Assembly (NCBI RefSeq): GCF_028554725.1
Contig: NC_071670.1
Span: 7,740,501-7,804,500 of the forward strand
Length of the DNA stretch: 64,000 nucleotides
Direction: 5' to 3'
DNA from: Zeugodacus cucurbitae
Taxonomy: Eukaryota; Arthropoda; Insecta; Diptera; Tephritidae
Each line of letters opens with the position of its first letter. The stretch's first letter is position 1. A model generated the notes under the pieces. That model ran no database searches. It saw nothing but the letters and a program-made list of their open reading frames with translations, and was not told where the DNA came from. The position numbers and the translations under genes are program-made. Positions 25,551 to 36,116 of this stretch are shown here, piece after piece.

Positions 25551-25937
25551 ATTAGTGTAGGCTATTATAATAACTAATAATTTTCTTAATTTAAATATTT
25601 CAGTTGAGAATATTTCAGTATAAATATTTTGTTGGGTTAATGTTGGCACAAATGTCCAAGGTCGATATAAAACAAAATCGATTTAATCGACCAGTGTTTG
25701 ACACTAGATACATCTATTGGAAAACGGCGGAAGCAAAGCTGTAGACCTTATAATTAAGCTACAATAAATAATAATACACATTTTACATATAATATTCGAA
25801 AATAGTGAAAGTCTAGAATCTATTTTTTCTAAATTTGTGGCGTTTTTAAATAGTCTTTAAATAAGTGCGAAGTGAAAGTCATTAATAATAACAAATAATT
25901 TTCTTAATTTAAATAATTAAGGACCTACTTTCACATA

Positions 25938-26474
25938 CAGTGGAACTTCCATAACTCAAACTTCTATAAGTCGAAGATCGCCATAACTCGAACTTTTGAA
26001 TTGGCAATTGCGTTTAAAAATCAAATTTCCTTCCATAACTCGAACTTCCTTAACTCGAAGTTCTCCACAACTCGAACTCATGAATGGACAATAGAACTCA
26101 AATCTCATACAAAATTCCTTTCATAAATCGAACTTTTCGACCAGGGCATAATACAAAATTTAAAATTTTACTATCGAGGCAGTATTTTAAAAGAGTCTCT
26201 CTATATCGTATGGAGGCTAACAAAAAATATGATATTATACTTATGGATTGCATAAATCATGTAACAAAGGCATGGGATACAGACTTCTATAGCCAAGCAA
26301 TAGCAAACTACAACGAACAATATTGCAGATTACACTTTATAAAGTTTTGTGTACATACGTTATGCGAAGTATTAAAAAAATTTCATGTTTTAATGGAAAT
26401 TCTGTAACTCGAAGTCTCTCTAACTCGAAGTTTTTTTGTGGATTATGTTGATTCGAGTTAGAGAAGTTCCACTG
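25938..26474 (+). mobile_element. pogo/Tigger-type element relic (537 bp)
   Basis: Starts CAGTGGAACTTCCATAACTC and ends with the inverse (...GAGTTAGAGAAGTTCCACTG), with TA on both sides (25936-25937, 26475-26476). TIRs of the CAGT(G/T)GAAC...ATAACTCGAA type and TA duplication are characteristic of the pogo/Tigger branch of Tc1/mariner. The sub-terminal region repeats the phrase AACTCGAA several times. A transposase remnant lies inside. The same ends bound a shorter relative at 60960-61124. Confidence 0.85.
26150..26407 (+). pseudogene. Tigger-like transposase C-terminal remnant
   Basis: In the frame ending at 26407 the sequence reads FKILLSRQYFKRVSLYRMEA, then KKYDIILMDCINHVTKAWDT, then IANYNEQ. 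The I-I-L-M-D-C-I-N-H-V-T-K-A-W segment matches the conserved S-L-L-D-A-I-x-x-x-x-x-A-W motif that follows the catalytic DDE core in Tigger/jerky-family transposases. In an intact element the enzyme cuts and pastes DNA at the TIRs. Only about 60-70 residues of it remain here, and the catalytic acidic residues and the N-terminal CENPB/HTH DNA-binding region are gone. The open frame continues upstream to 26084, but that part is sub-terminal repeat rather than protein. Non-functional. Confidence 0.65.
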
Positions 26475-28694
26475 TATAATGTTCCAAAATTGTGAAATTA
26501 CAATTTTCTTTCTTCTATAGAAAGTTTGCTTAATTTTGTGCAAATATTTCAAAATATTTTTTTAGAGAAAATCCGAATTTTGAAGATGTTAAAAAAGCCG
26601 AGTACATGACATTCTAGGTGTCTTCGATTCGCCATTTATTTGCTCGCTAACTTTGTGCAGTGCTCTATTTTCAAAAAAATTTACATATAAAAGCAAAAGC
26701 AAGATTGTCGAGTTGCAATCGATACCAAATAGTTTGTTGTTAGGCCTTTAAAACGGTATAACCGCTATCTTCAATACTAGCAAGTTTTATTTTATACATT
26801 TTAGACCAGTTTAACATACTTTAGACCAGTTTTAGCATTGTGTATGACTCAGATGACAAATAAATGTTCGAAAATGACAAAAGAAATATTTTTTATTGAT
26901 TTTAACATGAAATAAAATTTAATTGCAATTTGTAAACGTCTGGCATAGTTGGTTCGTTTGGCGATTTTGGCGAATAGAAGACAGCTTCTATCATCGAACA
27001 GTTGGTTTGTCCGCTTTTGCCTGTATTCAAATACGTTGACTTTTGCTCCGACTACTAGAGTGGTTTTTGAAGAGTTTTTTAAATTTATTTATTTATATTC
27101 ATTTTTTTAATATTTTTTTTCTATTTTATTTTTTTTTATTCTTTTATTTTTATAATTTTATTTATTTTTTATAATTTTTATTTTATTTTTGTATATATTA
27201 TTTTTGATTTTCTATTATGTTTTTTTTTTGCATTTTGTATTATTTCTTTAATTATTTTTTTATTTATTTATTTTTTATATATTTTAATTTTTAGTTTATG
27301 GATTGCTATTTGTATAGTAAATTTACTCCCACATTTAATTTAAAATTGTATTTTTGCAATCCTAATAATTTTCATATTTTAATTCTCACGCGAATGCTAT
27401 CACATATTTCTCATTTCATTCACTTTTGCTTTTAGTTTCACCCCATTCGGTTTATGTGTGGCGGTATGTCATCACATACACTATCTATTGTTTTCGCTAG
27501 CAATTGACAATTGACAGTTAAATGAGAAATAAGTCTAGCAAAAATTTCTAACATGCTACATTTGGTAGGCAAATTAGCAAAATACGCTGACGTGCTGACA
27601 TTTTAGGTAGCCCACAGCCCACAGCCAACCGCAATGAAACTTTAATCGGAATTGTGCTGCGTATATATATTTGTAGGTGTATTATATTTGTTTTTTGTCT
27701 TTCAAATACTAATGATATGCGCAAACAAATTTTTGCATATTTCGCTAACACAAATTTCACAAATTCTATGCGCATGACAATTACGCCATAAAGCGACGAC
27801 CAACCGGGCATGAAAATGAAAATGAATTGAAATTCCAGCGCGCAATCTCTTCATGTACGAGTATGCCCCCCTTTTACACACTTTTGTTTTCAGATTTACT
27901 TTTATTTTCGTGCTATTTTTTTGTATGTATGTCAACTGCCTGTCTTCATACTTATACATATGGGGTGCATATATTTTCGTGGTCCCAGTCTGCGCAAGTA
28001 TTTAAGCTGCATTGGTCTTTGGTGTAGGCGCTAAAGTGTTATTTCCGGTTTCATATTCATCCGATGTCAACGCGTTGGTATTAAAATGCAGCAACAGTTA
28101 CAATTATATGCTGCTGAAAATGAGGGCGTGCATAATATTTGTGTGTTATAGGGGACATAAAAATTGAATTGTCACTAACATGTGCAGAAACTGATTTTTT
28201 TTAATGAACTTTAAAAGGCATTAAGTTAGTTTATTTATTTTTATTTTTAGGAAGTTGTCAATTATTTATTTGGTTATAATTGTCATTTATCGTATACTTG
28301 TAGCATTCATTTATTTTTATCGAATACATATAGCATTTACTTTGTGTTATCTCTCGTATTTGACGTCTAATATGTGACAGCTGACAGCTGACAGTTTGTG
28401 ACAGTTCAATTAAAATCTTGACAATTGGCTTCACTAACAAGTTTTAAATGCTATATGCAATTATTATATTCGTAATTAGGGCGTTAATTTACTTTCTAAG
28501 AAATGTCGAGAATATGTCTTTGACTTTGTTTCTGGCTAAAAAAAAGTGCTCTCTCACAAGTTTCAAAATATAATTATATTCATCAATAAACATTTTTTTT
28601 TTATTTTTTTTAGTTTATTTTTTTTTAATTCGACGATATTTATAAATTTTAGTTTTTTAATTATTACCTCAATTTTAATTTTAATTTTTTTTTT
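26475..28694. other. Intronic sequence with a T-rich tract
   Basis: T-rich from about 27080 to 27310 (TTTTATTTTT). The rest is mixed AT-rich DNA with no supported gene. CAGCTGACAGCTGACAG direct repeats occur at 28377-28395. Confidence 0.45.
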
Positions 28695-29471
28695 CGTGGC
28701 CCCGCCCCTACTAAGTTTTTTGTACATATCTCGCAAACCAATAGAGCTATATAAACCAAACTTTCTGCAGTCGTTTTTTTAGCCACTTCCTAATACAGTC
28801 CAAAAATGAAAGAAATCGGATCATAACCACGCCCACCTCCTATACAAAGGTTATGTTGAAAACTACTAAAAGTGGGTTAACTCAATAACGAAAAACGCCA
28901 GAAACACTAAATTTCACATAAGAAATGACAGATGGAAGCTGCACTCAGATTTTTTTAGAAAATGGAAAATGGGCGTGGCGTCGCCCACTTATGGCTCAAA
29001 AACCATATCTCAGGAACTACTCGACCGATTTCAATGAAACTTGGTTAGTAATAGTTTCCTTACATCCCAATGATATGTTGTGAAAATAGGCCAAATCGCT
29101 TCACAACCACGCCTACTTCCTATATACCAGAACTTTGAAGACGATCTGAAACGTTTACAATATATAAAGTAAGCACTAGTGAAGATATCGGTGCAAAACT
29201 TTGCATAAATACTGTATTTATAGTGTGGCAGCCCCATTCTAAAAATCACCGAAATCGGAACATAGGTTGTCAAGGCCCCATATATCGAACATGAGGACCT
29301 CGGTACTTCTAACCTAATATTAGGGTTTCCAACTTTCAATGGACTTTATACAATATATATGACGAATATGTGTGTCAAATTGTGTATTATATAATATTAA
29401 TAAAGTTAAATAAATAAATTGCGAGAGTATAAAATGTTCGGTTACACCCGAACTTAGCCCTTCCCTACTTG
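28695..29471 (+). mobile_element. Dispersed repeat, shortened copy
   Basis: Aligns by eye to 24065-24780 of the fuller copy: same CTCGCAAACCAATAGAGCTA, ACCACGCCCACCTCCTATAC and CTCAGGAACTACTCGACCGA phrases, and the same ending GAGAGTATAAAATGTTCGGT, then TACACCCGAACTTAGCCC. The left about 380 bp of the other copy is missing. Both copies lie in the same orientation in the same intron. Confidence 0.75.
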
Positions 29472-29682
29472 TTGGTTTTGAATTCAAAAATGTTTCATTT
29501 TAGTATATTTTTTTTTTTAATATTCAGAGATATTAATTTATTTTTAATTTTATTTATTAATTAATTTTTTATTAACTTTTTCAATTTTTTTAAATTTTTT
29601 TATTTTTTTACCTTATTTATTATTTTGTAAAAGTGCGCATTAGTTATCATCCAGAGAGCTCAGCGACCCCGAAAACGCCTCA
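29472..29682. other. AT-rich spacer
   Basis: T-rich sequence with nothing recognised. Confidence 0.4.
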
Positions 29683-30178
29683 GCAACAAGTCTCAAGCGA
29701 ATCCAATTCATTTCCAAAAAATAGTCCGCGGATACGCCATTTTGAATTTTCAAAAACCGACATCACCCCGAAAACCCTCGGATAACGAGTTTCAAGCGAA
29801 TCCGATGAGTTTAAAAAAAACACTGTCCGCAATATTGCTTTTTTTTGGAGTTATGTCAAAGCCCTAATCTGAAGAGGTCAAATGGAAACAAATGCCAAAG
29901 ACATAATTTACACATAGTAAGATACAGCGAATCCGATGCATTTTTTCAAAAAAGTCTCCGCCATATAGGACCGCCATTTTGAAATTTGAAAAACCGTCAT
30001 CAGATTAGTAATCCGGGACCCCGAAAGCACTCAAGTAACGAGTTTCCAGCGAAACCCATCAATTAAAAAAACATCGTCTACCATATTGTTTTTTGGGGTT
30101 ATGTCAAAACCCTAATCTGATGAGGTTAAAAGGAAACAAAACCCAAAATCATATTTTACACATAGTAAGACCAACTTT
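29683..30178 (+). repeat. 248-bp unit, two diverged tandem copies
   Basis: GTTATGTCAAA(G/A)CCCTAATCTGA recurs at 29850 and 30098. CCCCGAAA...TCAAG(C/T)AACGAGTTTC, CCGCCATTTTGAA and TTTACACATAGTAAGA also recur at the same spacing. The copies differ by many substitutions and small gaps, so the duplication is older than the 158-bp one at 2671. No coding frame is present. Confidence 0.75.
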
Positions 30179-31360
30179 TTTTTGTGGCTGTGTATTATGT
30201 GTTTTCTTAAAAAAATTACAGCTGCTGATTTGACAGTTTCTGTATTTAATTGTCTAGCAAAGATTTTTCGGTAAAAATTTACAATTTCTGAGTTTTTATA
30301 CTCGCTTATTGGTTTTCAGATTTGCCGTATATTCTAGGAGTACGCTTCATACATTTTTTTATAAACAATTCCAACACATTCTCTTTCTAAAAACCAGTAT
30401 TCTTGCGTTAGTAACACTTTCAGAATTATTTGAGAAACGTGCTAGCTCTTATGTCTCTGCTCATCATTACTACCTGTTGTCTACTCAACTTTCAACAATT
30501 TACTGTTATTCAACTTATTACAATTGTGCTAAAAATAAGCGCAAACATTTATTAATTTATTTGGACTTTTATCTCAATAATGCTAATATACCGCTGCTCT
30601 CATGCACAACAATTCGTACAACTTATTGCTGTTAATGCATTTTTCTCATTTAATTAAGTATTGCCAAAGTGCATTTGAATGTAAATATCGACATTTTTTT
30701 CGATCACTGATACTGTTATTTTTCAATTTTGCTGACCACTGCATATTTATGTACACATTTCGTCACTATTGCATTGCAATTGTAGGCAAGTGTTGCAGTG
30801 TGCGTCAAATTAATTCGTCACACGCTCCAATTTTATTACAATTCACCTATTTGCTGACAACACCTTTTGTTCGTGTGTCTTATAAATATAAATAGTTTAC
30901 TTCAATTCCCACCTTTTAACATACTTAAAATCGAATCACGGCAATAAGTGGCATGCTGTTTTCTTTTCTTCTTTTTTCATTGTAAAAGTGCCAATGCACG
31001 ATTCAAATTTTTTCTGTTGTGATGCAATAGTAATTTGGTGTAGAGATTGCGGCTTAAATGTTGTGTGTTTGGAAAAAAATTACAAAATTGCTGTTACTTG
31101 CATACTGATAAGTCTGTGTAGTGTATAGTATGTAAATTTGTGTACAAAAACAAATTTAAAACGTAAATAGTGCCAAGTTGTGGATACGTTATTGCCATAT
31201 TATATAAAATTGTACGCTCTATTTTGCTACAAATAGTGAAATGTTGCATTTACATTGCAAAAAAAAGCAATCAATTATTTATAGTTAGATAGGTCAAATA
31301 CATTTCATCCCACCCATCTCCAAATATACAAACTTATTATCTTCAGAATTCATTACATTT
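30179..31360. other. Intronic sequence
   Basis: No gene is supported. Open frames at 30309-30895 lack motifs. Confidence 0.4.
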
Positions 31361-33560
31361 TATAATAGTTTTTTATTTATTTATTTTTTCGTTTAATTTT
31401 TTTATTGTTTAAATTAATTATTTTATTTACTTTATTTATCAATTTAATTATTTATTATTTTTTTAGTTTTATTTTTATTTTTTTGTAAGTTTTTTCTTAA
31501 TTATAGAAAATATATATTTTTAAAATTATTTTTTGAATTTCTTTATTTTTTTGGTTTTAAACTTTATTTATCAATTTAATTTTTTCTTATTTTTTTAGTT
31601 TTATTTTTATTTTTTTTTATTTTTTTTAATTACTATAGAAAATATATATATTTTTTAATTATTATTTTTTTTAATAAAGAAATTATTTTTTGTTTTTAAA
31701 TTCAATGGTTTTTAATAATTTAAGTATATTTTCCGAATTATCATTACTTCGAATACATTTTTAAATTGTTTTTTTTTTTATTTTTTATTACTTTTTTATA
31801 ATTTTGTTTGATTTTTAATTTTCGTTTTTAAGTTAAATATTTTATTAATCAATTTAATTATTTCTTATTTTTTTAGTTTTATTTTTATTTATTTTTTTTT
31901 TTTGTAAGTTTTTTTTAATTATTATATACAATATATTTTTTTAAATTAGTTTTTTGAACTTGTTTATTTTTTTGTTTTTAAATTCAATAGGTTTTAGTAA
32001 TTTATGTATATTTTCAGAATTATCATTACTTCGAATACATTTTTAAATTAAATATTTTATTTATTTTATTTGTCAATTTAAATATTTTATTATTTTAATT
32101 TTTCAAAAATTCACGGTTTTCTAAGTTTTTTTTATTTATTTTAGTTTATTTATATACTTTTTTAATATTTTTTTATTATTTTTATTTTGTTTTCATTTTA
32201 AAATTATATATTTTATTTACTTTATTTTTCAATTTAAATCTTTGTATATATTTTTTATTTTGTTTGACTTTTAATTTTTTTTTTATTATTAATTAAATAT
32301 TTTATTTCTTTTATAAATTTAAATATTTTATGTATTTATTAAATATTTTAAATATGTATTTTTTTAAAATCTAATTTATATTTTTGATTAATTTTTTTTT
32401 TTAATTCAATATTTTTTAATTTTCTTTTTTTTCTGACTATGACTATGACTTTGGTAATGATTTAATTCGCGCTCTAGAAATTTAAAACAGGCCCTTGAAA
32501 TATTAGAAACTCTACAAAGTTAACAGTTTGCGGTTAGACCGCTTGACCTCACTAAGTGTCATATTTTTCTAATTGAAGCATATGTTTGCTAATCTTTATT
32601 AGTAGCATGGAGAAAATAAAAACAACAAAAGAATTTGCAGATTTTTTTAAATTTTTTTCTAATAATTTTTTATTTCATTTTTTTAATAATAAATTATAAA
32701 TTAATTAATTAATTTAATTTTGTCTATTTTTTATTTTTTAAATAATTGATTTTTCTATTCAAATTGTTTTTTTATGTTATTATTTATTTATTATTATTTT
32801 TTATTTATTATTTTTTAATTTGTTTCCATTTCATTTAAACGTTAAGTTTTATGTTTAAAATTTTTTATTAATGCTTTGTTTTTCTCTTTTTCCAATATTT
32901 TTTAATTTTTGTTTACTTTTAACAAAATTTTCTTATTTTTTAAATAATTGATTTTTTTATTCAAATTGTTTTTTTATGTTATTTTTTTTTTTATTTATTA
33001 TTATTTTTATTTTTTTTATTTATTATTTTTTAATTTGTTTCCATTTCATTTAAGCGCTATGTTTTATGTTTAAAAAATTTTATTTATGCTTTGTTTCTCT
33101 TTTTTTTTTCTTTTTCCAATATTTTCCAATATTTTTTAATTTTTGTTTATTTTTTAACATAATTTTCTTATTTTTGAAATAATTTTTTTATTAAAATTGT
33201 TTTTTTATGTTATTTTTTTTTTATTTAATAATATTAATATTAATTTAATGCGTGGCATGCAGGCCTACCAGACCAACCTAACTGACCTAATTTAAATGTT
33301 TATGTTTTATAATAATATTTTTACATTTTGTTTATTTCTTTTTTTGATATATTTTTTTAATTTTTGTTTATATATGTTTATTAATATTTTATTTTAGTAC
33401 ATTTTTATATGATTATTTTTTTTCTTATTTTTTAAGTATGCATTTTTATTTATTTATTTTTTTTTTTATTTTTATTTTATTCATATTTTATTAATTTTTG
33501 TTTATATATTTATTCTATATATTCTTAATGAATTTGAATTTTTCCCAATTTTTACTATTC
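31361..33560. repeat. T-rich tract with local tandem repeats
   Basis: About 2 kb of T-rich low complexity upstream of exon B. At least two families of local repeats are visible. One is a unit near 31420, 31560 and 31850 (TTAGTTTTATTTTTATTTTT, then GTAAGTTTTTT). The other is a roughly 200-bp unit near 32735, 32940 and 33170 (TTTTTAAATAATTGATTTTT with GTTTCCATTTCATTTAA). An isolated GC-richer patch (GGCATGCAGGCCTACCAGAC) lies at about 33255. Confidence 0.65.
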
Positions 33561-33596
33561 TTAACAAATTTTCACTTTATTTTTCTCTTCTTACAG

Positions 33597-33876
33597 TTCC
33601 GCGTACAATTCAATGATACGCTCACCTCCACCTTTGAATATCCCTCCGAGGCATCGCTAATCATTGACGATTCCTACAGCAATGATGCGCTGATAAGCGC
33701 CTATGATAAGTTGTCAACAAGTGACACAACGGATTCTTCACCAGCGCGACACCATCATGTAGCCGTTGATGAGATTATACAACTGCCAACGCCGGCGAAT
33801 ACCTCGTCACCCGCCAATATTGCCAGCAGCGCAACAAATACGCCAACGAAAAATATACTGGGTAATTTGCCATTAG
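33597..33876 (+). CDS. bif: bifocal-like gene, exon B with PP1-docking motif
   Basis: Coding exon of 280 nt, starting in phase 0 after CTCTTCTTACAG and ending in phase 1 at TTAG|GTAAGT (93 codons plus one base). It opens F-R-V-Q-F (RVQF at 33600-33611), a textbook RVxF site that binds the hydrophobic groove of protein phosphatase 1. It continues NDTLTSTFEYPSEASLIIDD and ends in a Ser/Thr/Pro/Ala-rich linker (...TPTKNILGNLPL). In Drosophila, Bifocal binds PP1 through an RVQF site about 200 residues from the end of its long isoform, and it regulates photoreceptor cytoskeleton and growth-cone targeting. The spacing here (88 residues left in B plus 106 from E) fits that. No alignment was possible. 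Exon identity is sure; the gene name is probable. Confidence 0.8.
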
Positions 33877-34918
33877 GTAAGTGATTTAAAGTTCAATGCC
33901 TAATTGCTGTTGTTCATTTGTACTACCATTAACCATTACACGACTAATAATATTAATTACAATACGATACGAAGAACAAAAAAGAAAACACGCAAAATTG
34001 TTCATCACATTTGTTGGCTTTTCATATGCAACAATCATTTACATGTGTTTGTTGTTAAATTTTATTTTTTTTTTTAATGTTTTGAATTTTGCTTTAGAAA
34101 ATTCTATGTTTTTCTATGTTATTGTTTGTTTGTTTGATACTACATATATGAAAATGTCTCTCTCTTTAGTTTGTTTGTGTTGTCTTTGTTCAACTAAATT
34201 TCTACTTAACATATATTTGTTGTTATTATTTTTTATTATTATATTCTAATTGTTAAATGTTTGTAGTAAATCTCTATACAATTTTGTTTGCGATCTTTCT
34301 ATGGTCTTAGTTTTTTGCTGCTCTTTGCATACATTAATTGAATTCTCTATGTTCTCTAACAACTTTTTTTTACAATAATTTGTGTTTTTTGTAATGAAAC
34401 GAAAACTTGATTTTCCTTAAATAAAATTACAAATCTATCAACTTCTATCAGCTTTCGGTTTTATCCCAATTTTTGTATGTTTTCTTACTCTTCTAACCAA
34501 AAAAAATACCTTTTTGCACTTGTGTAACCCTAGTAACACTACAACAACACTACTAAAATTAACAAATTTTGAAATTTTTGACATTTTTATCATATAAAAA
34601 AAAACAATATTTTTGAAAATACGCCACAACACCACAAATAATTAAATATCTAATTGGCGCACAAGTCGTTAAAAACAGTTGAATATAGCAAAACAACAAC
34701 ATACAATTAAACATAAATCCACTAAAAATTAAACCACTATGAAACCTAGAAGAAAAGCGTCCAAAAAAATTTAACATACTCGTAAAAAAATAAAAGAAAT
34801 TCCTTTCAGTGTGTCCCGTTTTCGGCTAATTTTGCAAGCAACAAATAAACTTTGCACGAAAAACTTGACGTTTTACCAACACTATTTCACTTTACTCTCT
34901 CTCTTTCTCTCTCTTCAG
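33877..34918 (+). other. bif: Intron B-C (1.0 kb)
   Basis: GTAAGT donor and a strong polypyrimidine acceptor (CTCTCTCTTTCTCTCTCTTCAG). No other features seen. Confidence 0.65.
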
Positions 34919-35118
34919 TTTCAGCCACTTCCGTTACAGTTCACAATACTGATACGCTCAATACAGCCGAGTTACCGCCTTGTCTGCTCGATTGTTTCGA
35001 TGAGCTCAAACAGTGTAGATTTAGCAAGAAAAAACAGATTTTGAAAATACTAACAACACCATTTCGTAAAATTTTGAAAATTTTAAGGTTGGTTGTATTA
35101 CCAAAAGTGTTCCCCTAG
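34919..35118 (+). CDS. bif: bifocal-like gene, alternative terminal exon C
   Basis: The acceptor is preceded by a long CT run. The two bases TT complete the codon left by exon B (G|TT, Val). The frame then reads S-A-T-S-V-T-V-H-N-T-D, ELPPCLLDCFDELKQCRFSK and a basic tail, KKKQILKILTTPFRKILKIL, to a stop at 35116-35118. It encodes about 66 residues, ending L-P-K-V-F-P. The C-terminal half could form an amphipathic basic helix, which would suit membrane or cytoskeleton binding (inference). An AATAAA lies 257 bp past the stop. An internal donor-like TTC|GTAAAA at 35065 is in the right phase to join exon D instead. Whether C is a terminal or cassette exon is unresolved. Confidence 0.65.
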
Positions 35119-35374
35119 TTTTCTGTATACAAACCTGACTTCAGTGTTTTCGTTGAAAAGAAAATGTTTTCCAATTACAATTTCGGCTATCCAAAATCGT
35201 TCATTTTTTTCGCTAGTTGAAAATATCATTCATTCCAGTTTCATAAAAAGTGTTTTCTCTCATCATCTTTGTACAAATAATATTGGCAGTTTAAAATACT
35301 ATACAGTTAGAATTGGGCAAAAACATCTAGATGTGTCATCAAAAATGGAGGGAAATTTAAAAAATTAAGCTTAA

Positions 35375-35380
35375 AATAAA
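35375..35380 (+). terminator. Poly(A) signal for exon C transcripts
   Basis: AATAAA about 260 bp after the exon C stop, followed by T-rich sequence (TTCCTTCCTTGATTTTATTC). It supports C being used as a last exon. There is no transcript evidence. Confidence 0.45.
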
Positions 35381-36116
35381 TATCATTGATATTCCTTCCT
35401 TGATTTTATTCCGCAAGTGTTCCAGTTTCGTCTAGCGATGTTCCTTAATCCACTCGAAATCACTTCTGGACATTATTCACAATTTGTACTCAAAATTAGG
35501 AATATCTGAAATGTAATTAAGCTTAAGCTTAAGAATATGGTCTTAGCTCTCAGCTCGACCCATATCTGTAGCATTAACAACGGTTTTTTCCGGGATTTTT
35601 ATTGTGTCTAAGAAAAGCTTGGCCGTTATAATATCCATCTTCAGCTATGATATTAAGGCTTTGAGATCGCTTTCTTGATTCACGCATAGATGTTCTGACG
35701 ATTAGGCAATTTTTGAGTCAGCTGACTGACAAACTTCTTGCTATCCCTCACTAAGGAATATTTTCATTGTTAAGATTTTGTAAAACACCTTTTGTGGATA
35801 TATCTTAAATTTCCACCAAAGGCATAGATATTGAAATTGGCAACTATTTTGCTCTTTAGTACAAATAAACCCCTCAAAAACTTCTTACACTCCATTCTAA
35901 GCGCACTTATTTCGACTTTATTTTCAAAATCAGCATATACTTTTCTTTCCAAAACCCCACAAATGCATTCAACTCTTTTCAAAATTTTACATAACTGTAC
36001 GATTTCATAAGCCAATGAATAGAAAATCGCTCAATACCACAACCAGTTCTCTCATATTTGCAAAGAAACCAATAGAAAATAGAAACAAACAAAAAATGTG
36101 CACACCATTTTTGCAG
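35381..36116 (+). other. bif: Intron C-D remainder
   Basis: AT-rich, ending CACCATTTTTGCAG as acceptor for exon D. No features recognised. Confidence 0.5.

Larger units (their letters stand above)
23355..33596 (+). other. bif: Intron A-B (10.2 kb)
   Basis: The intron starts GTAAGT and ends with a pyrimidine-rich TTTTTCTCTTCTTACAG. It contains two copies of a dispersed repeat, a TIR-MITE, a pogo/Tigger relic, a 248-bp tandem duplication and long T-rich tracts, each listed separately. No further exon is visible, but a small one could be missed. Confidence 0.6.
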
